Assembly (NCBI GenBank): GCA_905221605.1
Contig: CAJNDS010000162.1
Location: forward strand, 1 to 25,000
Reading direction: 5' to 3'
Source: Symbiodinium natans
Lineage: Eukaryota; Sar; Dinophyceae; Suessiales; Symbiodiniaceae
DNA: 25,000 bases
Position 1 is the first letter of the stretch. Every line of letters starts with the position of its first letter. The notes beneath the pieces are model-generated. The model searched no databases and was not told the DNA's origin. It worked only from the letters and a program-made list of their open reading frames with translations. Below are positions 17,113 to 25,000 of this stretch, in pieces. Made by a program: the position numbers and the translations under genes.

Positions 17113-17197
17113 ACTTTCGGGTCTGAGATTCTGGGGGCCCTTCGGCGGCTTGGGCGACCCCATGACCCTGGGTTTGAGGAGTTTAGGAGCTCAGGGC

Positions 17198-17297
17198 TGT
17201 AGGGGTTTAGGGTTTAGGGTTTGGGGTTTAGGGTTTAGGGTCTAGGGTTTAGGGTTTAGGGTTTGGGGTTTAGGGTTTAGGGTTTAGGGTTGAGGGA
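17198..17297 (+). repeat. TTTAGGG array
   Basis: About 14 units with TTTGGGG and TCTAGGG variants. Confidence 0.95.
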
Positions 17298-17422
17298 AAC
17301 CCCAAGCCTTCATCAGTGTATCGGCTTAGGACTTCGGGCTGAGGGGTTGCAGCTGGCACGGCCCGAAGCCCCCAAACCCTGAAGACCATAGATGCCCAAA
17401 TCCCCACACCCGCAACCCTAGA

Positions 17423-17572
17423 TTTAGGGTTTAGGGGGTTTTGGGGGGTTTAGGGGGGTTTAGGGGGTTTTAGGGGGTTTTGGGGGGTTTAGGGGGTTTA
17501 GGGGGTTTAGGGGGTTTAGGGGGTTTAGGGGGTTTAGGGGGTTTAGGGGGTTTAGGGGGTTTAGGGTGTCTA
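17423..17572 (+). repeat. Nine-base variant array TTTAGGGGG
   Basis: About 15 units with an extra GG relative to the heptamer; the right two-thirds is very regular. Some units on the left are TTTTGGGGGG. Confidence 0.95.
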
Positions 17573-17683
17573 GGGTCACTAAAACCTCACCTCAAGGTCT
17601 AAACCCCAAACACACACAAAACAACGCGAACCCGAATCCTAAACCTCAAGGCCTGCCTGCAGGTTCATGGGTACTTTTTAAGT

Positions 17684-18020
17684 AGGGTTTAGGGTTTAGG
17701 GTTTAGGGTTTAGGGTTTAGGGTTTAGGGTTTAGGGTTTAGGGTTTAGGGTTTAGGGTTTAGGGTTTAGGGTTTAGGGTTTAGGGTTTAGGTTTAGGTTT
17801 AGGGTTTAGGGTTTAGGGTTTAGGGTTTAGGGTTTAGGGTTTAGGGTTTAGGGTTTAGGGTTTAGGGTTTAGGGTTTAGGGTTTAGGGTTTAGGGTTTAG
17901 GGTTTAGGGTTTAGGGTTTAGGGTTTAGGGTTAGGTTTAGGGTTTAGGGTTTAGGGTTTAGGGTTTAGGGTTTAGGGTTTAGGGTTTAGGGTTTAGGGTT
18001 TAGGGTTTAGGGTTTAGGGT
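17684..18020 (+). repeat. Longest TTTAGGG array, about 48 copies
   Basis: About 337 bp of nearly perfect heptamers with single-base-loss variants (TTTAGG near 17790, TTAGG near 17931 and 18020). It is preceded by a fragment of the dispersed motif (GTTCATGGGTACTTTTTAAG). Confidence 0.98.
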
Positions 18021-18884
18021 TAGTAGAGTTACGAGTTTGAACCCTGAACCCTAAACCCTGAACCCCAAACCTCAAAGTAGACTCGTCCAGCCATCGAAAC
18101 TCTCGGCACCCCCGCGGGCACTCTGTTGGCTCATGCGCCGGCCGTAGCGCGCAGCCCGCATGATCTGGGAGGGGTTGTTGAGGGTTTAGAGTTTCGGGTT
18201 TAGGGTTTAGGCTTTAGGGTTTAGGCTTTAGGGTTTAGGGTTTAGGGTTTAGGGTTTGAGGTTTTGGGCTTTAGGGCTCCTGGGGTTCAGGACTTAGGGT
18301 TTGGGGAGTTTAGGGCTCTTGAGCTTCTTCTGGGATTCTAGGAGGTCAGGGCACACACACCAGCAGGCGAAAACGAAGAGAGCACCCCAAAGGCCGAACC
18401 GCCTGCAGCCCCATTGAGCCGCACATCTGATTTGGGGCTTTAGTAGGGTTTACGGCTTCGGGTTTGGGTAAGGGTGTAGGAAAGAGACACACCCCATTTA
18501 GGGCCGTTGTGTTTGGCTTGAGGGTAAATCCCGCCAACCCTCGAACTTAAACCCTGAAACCCCCAGAGTCCTCCACCCTGAGCCCGAAAACCCGAAGTAA
18601 AGCCGACACCCAAGCTCAAAACCCGAACTGACCATTTCCCAGCATGGAGCCGCCCCTTACCTACCCTGCAAAATTCTCGAATCCTTATGATAGGAAACCC
18701 CAAAACACCGTAAACCCTGAAACTAAACCCCAAAAAGGCCCTTAACCCTAACCCTAAACCACTAAACCCTAGACCCCAAACCCTACTCTGTCCAAAGCAA
18801 GGTGGAGGGCCCCCGGCCAGCGCCAGGGAGCCCTTGTCGTCCCAGGGCCGCGCATTCTCGAGCTTGAAGGGCCGGGCCTCGGGT
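18021..18884. other. Islands with degenerate repeats on both strands, no gene seen
   Basis: CCCTGAA/CCCTAAA at 18040-18075, TTTAGGG at 18185-18310, and CCCTGAA/CCCCAAA at 18546-18785, with non-repetitive stretches between. Open frames here read through degenerate repeats. Confidence 0.6.
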
Positions 18885-19052
18885 TTTAGGGTTTAGGGTT
18901 GGGGTTTAGGGTTTAGGGTTTAGGGTTTAAGGGTTAAGGGTTAAGGGTTAAGGGTTTAGGGTTTAGGGTTTAGGGTTTAGGGTTTAGGGTTTAGGGTTTA
19001 GGGTTTAGGGTTTAAGGTTTAGGGTTTAGGGTTTAGGGTTTCGGGTTTCGGG
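18885..19052 (+). repeat. TTTAGGG array
   Basis: About 23 units, including a run of GGGTTAA variants at 18928-18955 and TTTCGGG at the right end. Confidence 0.95.
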
Positions 19053-19372
19053 CTTAGGGGTAGCTGGGCTTGGGGGGGGCTTTTGTGAATCTCGAGGTTT
19101 GGGCGACTGTGCAAACCCTACTCTCCTGGTTTAGGGGGTCTGCCAAGGGTACTTGATCGCATGTACGCCAATGCCATTCCTGGATGCGAACATACCCTCA
19201 TAAACGTTACTCGCCCCCCTAGGGCCCCGGGCAAGCGCCTAAGCTTTGAGAAAGTTCAGGGAGATCCCCCGACCCAAACGACCCCGCGCCAGGCCCGGGC
19301 CGAAATCGGCCGCGTTTCGAGGATGAACTTAGTCTCCTCCTCGGATCCTGCCCAGGGTTGAAGCTGTAGGCT
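19053..19372. other. Non-repetitive island, no gene called
   Basis: A 66-codon ATG frame (19161-19361, plus strand) lies here without repeat content. It has no recognisable motif and no supporting context, so I treat it as chance. Confidence 0.5.
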
Positions 19373-19530
19373 TTGGGGTTTAGGGTTTAGGGTTGAGGGG
19401 TTTAGGGTTTAGGGTTTAGGGGTTTAGGGTTTAGGGGTTTAGGGTTTAGGGTTTAGGGTTTAGGGTTTAGGGTTTCGGGTTTAGGGTTTGGGGTTTAGGG
19501 TTTAGGGTTTAGGTTTTAGGGTTAGGGTGT
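19373..19530 (+). repeat. TTTAGGG array
   Basis: About 21 units with extra-G spacing variants (TTTAGGGG). Confidence 0.95.
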
Positions 19531-20072
19531 AGGGCCGCGGGACATGGAGGCCCCTTTCACCACAACCCCAAATCCTGATACCGTCGTGTCCCCTAGAGAA
19601 CCACTTTTTATCTCTCCTGATCTGCCCTTTCGCTTGAGGATAGTCCGTATACTAGGGGGGAGGAGGAGGAGGTCAGGTTTTTGGGTCTAGTTCTTGGGGT
19701 GTGGGGTTGGGTTTAGGGTGTATAAGGTTCAGGGTTTAGAGTTCGAGCCCGCAACCCCAAGACCTGACCCCTAAACACCAAGAAACAAACCCTAAACCCG
19801 AGACCCGAAACCCTTTGACCCTAAAGACTGAACCCTACACCCTCTCGTACCACAGGCGTTCAAAGCCCGTCTTAAACCCTAACCCTCTCCTACCGTATGC
19901 ATCTGAACCCTCAACCCTGGACCCTAAACCCCAAAATTTAGCCTAAACCCTCTCTTACCATACGCATCGAAACAGTCCCTATAAACCCGAAAAGCTATAA
20001 ATCCTACTATTGAGGCGGGGGCCTTCTGGCTCTCTCTGGTCAGTGTCATAGAGCAGCACTGACCTCAGCGAC
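19531..20072. other. Islands with degenerate CCCTAAA tract, no gene seen
   Basis: Non-repetitive to about 19735, then dispersed CCCTAAA-like units to 20000. These include a repeated CCCTCTC(T/G)TACC(A/G)TA(T/C)GCATC motif near 19885 and 19945, with a shorter related stretch near 19839. Confidence 0.55.
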
Positions 20073-20077
20073 TTCGG

Positions 20078-20170
20078 GATTAGGGTTTAGGGTCTAGGGT
20101 TTAGGGTTTAGGGCTTAGGGTTTAGGGGTTAGGGTTTAGGGTTTAGGGTTAAGGGTTAGGGTTTAGGGCT
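20078..20170 (+). repeat. TTTAGGG array
   Basis: About 12 units, with degenerate G-rich units continuing to 20380. Confidence 0.9.
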
Positions 20171-20399
20171 TTGGGTTCAGGTTTGGGCATATGTAAGTTG
20201 GCCGTAGCGAGCTGTCTAAGGGTTCAAGGGTTTCACGGTTTAAGGGTTCAAGGATTGAGGGTCTCTGGGTTTGAGGGCCTTTGGGGGGGAGGGTTTAGGG
20301 CTATTTGGAGCTTGAGACACTTTCAGGGTTTGGTTGACATAGATTTAGGGCGTTGCAGGGTTGAAGAGTTGAGGGTTGCTGGCGGTCGCTCCTGACGTC

Positions 20400-20660
20400 A
20401 AGAACCCGAAGTGCTAGACCCCCAGCAAATAAACCCTGAACCTTATGCACCCGAAACCCTCAACCCTAAACCGAACTCCTGCACCATAGACCCTGAACCT
20501 GATACACTAACCCCTGCACACTGAACCTTCTACACCCACTCAAACCCCAACAAACCCTGAACCCCAAACCCTAAACTCCGAACCCTACCCCTAGACCCTA
20601 GACCCTAGACCCTAAACCCTAAACCCTAAACCCGAAACCCGAAACCGAAACCCTAAACCA
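20400..20660 (-). repeat. Degenerate CCCTAAA/CCCTAGA tract
   Basis: Loosely spaced CCCTGAA, CCCTAGA and CCCGAAA units, cleanest at 20585-20660. Confidence 0.85.
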
Positions 20661-20784
20661 AGCAAAACAGAAACTCCTTGGGCTCCTTGCCCCCAGGTGC
20701 CCACCTGGCGTGGAGCTCTTTGGTGTCTGTTTGGGGTTTAGGGTTGAGGGTTTAGGGTTTAGGGTTTAGGGATGTTCCCCCTTA

Positions 20785-21066
20785 TCCGCCGACCTTGGCG
20801 GCGTGTTGGATGGGTGAAAACCTCCCTCTTTCCCCCAAACAATGTATGGGTGGATGAGGGATACCCGGGCAGCTTTTCCATGGAGGGCCAGCGGCCACCC
20901 ACACCGCATAAACTCACGGACCATAGGCGGTTGGCCCTTTGGGTAAAACCCAACCCCCCTGCCCCCCCCCCCCCCCTGCCCACCCCCCTACCCCCCCCCC
21001 TAACCCCCCCCCCCCCCCTACCCCCCCTTACCCCCCCCTACCCCCTCACCCCCCCTACCCCCCCTG
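20785..21066. repeat. Duplicated hairpin plus poly-C block, copy 1
   Basis: CCGCC...GGCGG hairpin, GTGTTGGATGGG, AACCTCCCTCTTTCCC, TGGAGG(A/G)CC, CCACCC(A/G)CAC, CGTAAA-like sequence, then interrupted poly-C from 20952. The same order occurs at 21742-22157. Both follow a TTTAGGG array. Confidence 0.8.
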
Positions 21067-21684
21067 AACCCTGAACCCTAAAACCGCACCAGACACTTCA
21101 ATGCAGCTGAGATTCTACCATGTTTGAGGGGTGTACTGTAGGAAGGGGTTCCCCGACTTTGGAAAACTCTCAAGAACAACTTATACCCCGAACCCTCAAA
21201 CCCAAACCCCCCAAACCCCAAATCCTAAACCCTAAACCCTAACAAGGAATATCCCTAAACCCCACACCCTACCCGAAATCCTTCCAGAGACCATTACCCG
21301 ACCAGACCCCTCAACCCTAAACCCTAAACCTCGATTGCTGAGTTCATGAGCCCCAAAAAGTGTACACTTTTAGTCTTGTAGAGATTGTAGTATCCCGAAA
21401 AGTGTAAAGTCTGCTCACTCAGCTACTAAGAAACCCTAAACGGTCACACCTGCATCTTCCCCTTGTAGGTGGCGACATGCTCGCCCTTCTCCTGCTCACA
21501 GGGGCGCTTCTTCTGGGGCCGAGGACTAAGGAGATCCGGATGGATTCAGGCTTCGTGAGGGTTGTGGGGCTCTTAGGCCGACATCCCAACTCAGTTCGGA
21601 AAAAGAGTTGAGACAGGCCTGTGGTTCGTTGCTTGGAAAATTCGGGGTTCAAACGGCCCAGGCCCCGCTTCCTTCACCCTAAGC
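21067..21684. other. Island with scattered CCCTAAA units, no gene seen
   Basis: CCCTAAA-like units at 21185-21330 lie between non-repetitive stretches. A short repeated AAAAGTGTA(C/A)A motif occurs at 21356 and 21398. No credible gene. Confidence 0.55.
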
Positions 21685-21741
21685 TGTTAAGGGTTTAGGG
21701 CTTAGGGTTTAGGGTTTCGGGTTTAGGGTTTCGGGCTTAGG
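21685..21741 (+). repeat. TTTAGGG array
   Basis: About eight units with TTTCGGG and CTTAGGG variants, leading into the duplicated block. Confidence 0.9.
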
Positions 21742-22021
21742 GTCCGCCGACCCTGGCGGCGTGTTGGATGGGAAAAGGAGGTGAAACCTCCCTCTTTCCC
21801 TCCTTACCCCCCCAAAACGCGGGGGGGGGGGGGGGGGGGGGGGGGGGGTGGGGGGGGTCGGTGCACAATTTTTTCGTGGAGGACCGCGCCACCCGCACAG
21901 CGTAAACAGGGGGTTCAGCACGGGGGGGTAGGGGCGCCCTCAGCAAAATCAGCGTTTCCCGCCTCCACCCCCCCCCCCCCCCCCCGCCCCCCCCCCCCCC
22001 CCCCCCCCCACACCCCCCCCC

Positions 22022-22100
<79 letters not shown>

Positions 22101-22104
22101 CCCC

Positions 22105-22150
<46 letters not shown>

Positions 22151-22157
22151 ACCCACC
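21742..22157. repeat. Duplicated hairpin plus poly-C block, copy 2
   Basis: Same ordered motifs as 20785-21066. It has a 28-base G tract inserted at 21821-21848 and a longer poly-C end (about 21962-22157). The reading frames on both strands here are homopolymer translations, not genes. Confidence 0.8.
21962..22157. repeat. Poly-C tract, about 190 bases with few interruptions
   Basis: Almost pure C, broken by single A or G and one AACCCCA. Its true length is uncertain because such tracts are poorly resolved by sequencing. Confidence 0.85.
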
Positions 22158-22302
22158 TGTCTTTTTGGCTTGAGCTTGTCCTGGTGCTACCCCCTACCCC
22201 CCCCCAAACGATTCACAGAACTCTGCCGGGGATGAGCTTCCATGCGAGCGGGTCTCAACTATGCTCCAGCGGGGTCGGCGGCTTGAGCCGGAGGCTCTTA
22301 AA

Positions 22303-22395
22303 TTTAGGGTTTGGGGTTTGGGGTTTGGGGTTTGGGGTTTGGGGTTTGGGGTTTGGGGTTTGGGGTTTGGGGTTTGGGGTTTGGGGTTTGGGGTT
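22303..22395 (+). repeat. TTTGGGG array, about 13 clean copies
   Basis: Uniform TTTGGGG heptamers, a single-base variant of TTTAGGG, with only the first unit in the normal form. Confidence 0.95.
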
Positions 22396-22479
22396 TATTG
22401 AACTCCGGAGACCACGAGCTAAAGCCCAGCCTGCAGAACCGAGATCCCTGAGACCGAAACCCCTACACCGTACAAGCCT

Positions 22480-22640
22480 AAACCCTAAACCCTAAGCCCT
22501 AAACCCCAAACCAGAAGCCCTAAACCCTAACCCCTCAACCCTAAACCCTAAACCCCGAACCCTAAGTCCTAAACCCTAAACCCTAAACCCTGAACCCTAA
22601 ACCCCAACCCCTAAACCCCAAACCCTAGACCCTAAATCTT
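22480..22640 (-). repeat. CCCTAAA array, degenerate
   Basis: About 22 units including CCCCAAA, CCCCGAA and CCCTAAG variants. Confidence 0.92.
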
Positions 22641-22717
22641 CCAGACCCTGGCCTGCCCAAGCTCACTGACCGCCATGACATCGGCGGTGATGAGAAGCCT
22701 CACATTGGGGGGAGGCT

Positions 22718-22898
22718 TCGGGTATAGGGTTTAGGGTTTAGGGTTTGGGGTTTAGGGTTTAGGGCTTAGGGTTTAGGGTTTAGGGTTTAGGGTTTAGGGT
22801 TTAGGGTTTAGGGTTTAGGGTTTAGGGTTTAGGGTTTAGGGTTTAGGGTTTAGGGTTTAGGGTTTAGGGTTTAGGGGTTAGGGGTTTAGGGTTTAGGG
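22718..22898 (+). repeat. TTTAGGG array, about 25 copies
   Basis: Clean heptamers ending before a 21-base G tract (22907-22927). Confidence 0.95.
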
Positions 22899-23046
22899 TC
22901 TTAAGCGGGGGGGGGGGGGGGGGGGGGTTCTTGTGACTTGGGGCTCTCTGTGAGGGTTGAGTTCAGAATGGGTCGCGTGGAGTAGCTTAAACTTAGCAGG
23001 GGTGACAAGGGGTGACAAGGGGACAACATTGGGACGTTCCCCTTTT

Positions 23047-23123
23047 ACTAACAGTCCTGAATAGGGATTCTAATCGGGGAGGGGGGGGGGGGGGGGCACT
23101 ATAATCCCTATGAGGGGCTGTTA

Positions 23124-23125
<2 letters not shown>
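23047..23125. repeat. 22-bp imperfect inverted repeat around a G16 tract
   Basis: Arms 23047-23068 (ACTAACAG...ATAGGGAT) and 23104-23125 (ATCCCTAT...CTGTTAGT) are complementary at most positions. G16 lies between them at 23081-23096. Confidence 0.7.
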
Positions 23126-23154
<29 letters not shown>

Positions 23155-23156
23155 AC
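23126..23156. repeat. TA microsatellite
   Basis: About 14 TA dinucleotides directly next to the right arm of the inverted repeat. Confidence 0.95.
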
Positions 23157-23434
23157 TATATTCTCCCTGGTTCAAAGCGTAGGGTTAGGGTTTAGGGTGC
23201 CTGCAAGTAGGGTTGGAAGTGCTTGAAGTAAGGTTATAGCCTGCCAAGACTGGAGTTGCCAAACTCTGAAGTACCCATAAACCTCCAAGTGGGTATAGGG
23301 GCTTCGGGTGTAGGGATCAAGTTCTTGCACCTGCGCAAGGAGAGAAACGCCCAGCGAAACCCAACGACCCTGGCGTCAGTGATTACACCAATGTTTTCGG
23401 TGCCGATCACCTCAACCCCTTGGATAAAATTCCT
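23157..23434. other. Island with dispersed motif copy, no gene seen
   Basis: Contains AAGTAGGG, GGTTATAGCC, GTACCCATAAACCTCCAAGT in the style of other islands in this window (23190-23300). Confidence 0.6.
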
Positions 23435-23498
23435 GAGCCCTAAACCCTAAACCCGAAGCCCCAAACCCTAAACCCTAAACCCTAAACCCTAAACCCTA
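23435..23498 (-). repeat. CCCTAAA array
   Basis: About nine units with CCCGAAG and CCCCAAA near the left. Confidence 0.93.
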
Positions 23499-23940
23499 GT
23501 GCAGAATCCCAGAGCCTTCACCTGTCCTGAGGGCCGGACTGGTCACCTTTTCGGCGGCGCTTCCGCTCGTCCCCGAGGACGAAGAGCGCCTGACCCCGCA
23601 TCGTGATCGTTCAGGGTTTTGGGTTTTGGGTTTAGGGCTTAGGGTCTTTCAGGGTTTAGGGGAATAAGGGAATTAGGGTTTAGGGTTTGGGGTTTAGGGT
23701 TATGGATCATTCGGGAGTCTTGTGCTCAAATAACGCAGCAAAAACCGCGTGGGGGAGAAATTGGGCTCAGGAACGCAAGCCGCCCGCCTCTGAAGAGGAT
23801 TTAGGGTTTAGGGTTGAAGGGCTAAGGGCTTGGGGTTTAGGAGCTTTCTTTACCTGGCATCGCCCCCTTCCGAGAGCGCAGACCAATTCACGTCCAGTGC
23901 GAAACAAGCACATCGCCTCGTGGCCAGCAAGCACCCGGCC
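23499..23940. other. Islands with short G-rich repeats, no gene seen
   Basis: TTTAGGG-like units at 23612-23702 and 23797-23845 lie within mixed DNA. The 87-codon frame starting at 23687 begins and ends in repeat sequence and is not called. Confidence 0.6.
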
Positions 23941-24002
23941 TAAACCCTAAATCCTAAATCCTAAACCCTAAACCCTAAACCCTAAACCCTTAACCCTAAA
24001 CC
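23941..24002 (-). repeat. CCCTAAA array
   Basis: About nine units with CCTAAAT variants on the left. Confidence 0.93.
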
Positions 24003-24359
24003 GCGACGAGGAAGTAGAGCACGAGGGTAGAGAAGGCAGAGCAGACGGGTCATCACGCACCGCGGCCACCATCCCCACCGTTTAGGTTCTTAGGGCTTGG
24101 GGGAATTTAAGGTTTTGAGCCCTGGCCGGCATCCGTGTGGTGTCTCAAACTTCGTTGAGCTACATAATCAGGTTAAGGGGGATAGTCCCCCACCCCCTTA
24201 TTAAGACCCCCTAGACTCCCCAACATCACGAACTTTCCTTTCTACCGTAAGATACCAGAAAAGGAATCCAATGACATTTGGGGGAAACGACTAGGGGGGG
24301 CTCGGGGTCCAAAACACCACTAGAACCCGTGAAAGCCGCAAGCCTCTCAGACTAGAGAC
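24003..24359. other. Non-repetitive island, no gene seen
   Basis: Mixed DNA with one short G-rich fragment near 24080-24110; no open frame of note. Confidence 0.55.
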
Positions 24360-24608
24360 CGCGAAACCCAAAAACCCGAAAAAGCTCGGCGCCCCAAAAC
24401 CCCCAAACCCTACAACCCCTTATCACCCTAAAGCCCGAAGACCCTAGATCCCTAAAACCCTAAAACCCCCAAGGCCGTGAACCCTAAAGCCCTAAAGCCC
24501 TCAACCCTCAACCCTAAACCCTAAACCCTAAACCCTAAACCCTAAACCCTAAACCCTAAACCCTAAACCCTAAACCCTAAACCCTAAACCCTAAACCCTA
24601 AACCCTAC
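24360..24608 (-). repeat. CCCTAAA array, clean in its right half
   Basis: Degenerate CCCAAAAACCC-type units to about 24505, then about 14 perfect heptamers. Confidence 0.95.
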
Positions 24609-24716
24609 CTCTTCACCCAACTGTGGCGCCTGCAAGAACCCCTCCTTGTTCAGGACGCGCCATCGCCTTGGCAGACGGGGCCTTCTGGGTTTCGGTAGGC
24701 AATGGAGTGTATACAG

Positions 24717-24800
24717 GGCTTAGGGTTTAGGGTTTAGGGTTTAGGGTTTAGGGTTTAGACTTTAGGGCTTTAGTGTTTAGGGAATAAGGGTTTAGCCTTG
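24717..24800 (+). repeat. TTTAGGG array
   Basis: About ten units, degenerate at the right end. Confidence 0.92.
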
Positions 24801-24954
24801 GGTTGTGGGCTTCTTGAAAGACAACTTCCGGAGAGGCCAAACAGGGTACTCAGGGGGAGAGTCCGACCAAGGGGCTTACGTGGCCTGGACCACCCAAGAA
24901 AGCACAAAAGCCTGAGGCCGACACCATATAAACCCCTCGACTCGACACCCAGAA

Positions 24955-25000
24955 TCCCTAAGCCCTAAACCCTAAACCCTAAACCCTAAACCCTAAACCC
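24955..25000 (-). repeat. CCCTAAA array at the window end
   Basis: About six units running to the last base, so it probably continues beyond the window. Confidence 0.92.

Noticed and set aside
19161-19361. 66-codon frame in a non-repetitive island
   Set aside because: Short, no recognisable motif, and no conserved neighbour or signal supports it.
21737-22173. Overlapping poly-Gly and poly-Pro frames on both strands
   Set aside because: They are translations of homopolymer C/G tracts with no other protein-like content.

Overview
The window reads as non-coding, telomere-repeat-rich nuclear DNA of a microbial eukaryote, most likely a dinoflagellate, carrying one large and apparently intact LTR retrotransposon. 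The dinoflagellate call is an inference. It rests on the style of the Ty1/copia polyprotein (very long, CCCH plus CCHC zinc fingers, a methyltransferase-like segment with GGPPC, a long C-terminal tail), on seven-base TTTAGGG/CCCTAAA telomere-type repeats, and on many homopolymer G/C tracts. I cannot name the species. Layout: bases 1-4167 and 13919-25000 are a mosaic of short islands (about 50-700 bp) of non-repetitive DNA separated by arrays of telomere-type repeats. The arrays occur in perfect (TTTAGGG) and variant forms (TTTGGGG, TTGAGGG, TTTAGGGGG, a nine-base GGGTTTAGA, a ten-base CCCTTATGAA). Their strand switches repeatedly between C-rich and G-rich. I see no convincing protein gene, tRNA or rRNA in these parts; the open frames there are repeat or homopolymer translations. 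Several islands are diverged copies of one another: 14171-14320 with 16818-16950, 20785-21066 with 21742-22157, and a dispersed AAGTAGGG/GTTATAACC motif. The element: 4168-13918 is a 9,751-bp Ty1/copia-type element on the minus strand. Its 312-bp LTRs look identical, have TG...CA ends, and are flanked by the six-base duplication CTAAAC, so it landed inside a telomere-type repeat. One uninterrupted frame of 3,046 residues encodes Gag (coiled coil, 11-residue repeats, CCCH and CCHC fingers), protease (DSGA), integrase (HHCC, D-D-35-E), reverse transcriptase (YVDD) and RNase H. Its start codon lies inside the 5' LTR, and the primer site, which resembles the anticodon arm of a methionine tRNA, lies inside the Gag frame. 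The most interesting point is the cargo. Between protease and integrase is a segment resembling a C5-cytosine methyltransferase (FAG, GGPPC, an E-H-P in place of ENV). Between integrase and RT is a segment with a complete HxD...H...R signature of 2-oxoglutarate/Fe(II) dioxygenases, closest in style to the TET/JBP and AlkB kind. After RNase H comes a roughly 237-residue tail with two hydrophobic segments and a Cys/His cluster. A possible DNA-modification writer and oxidase in one retroelement polyprotein is the main lead from this window.
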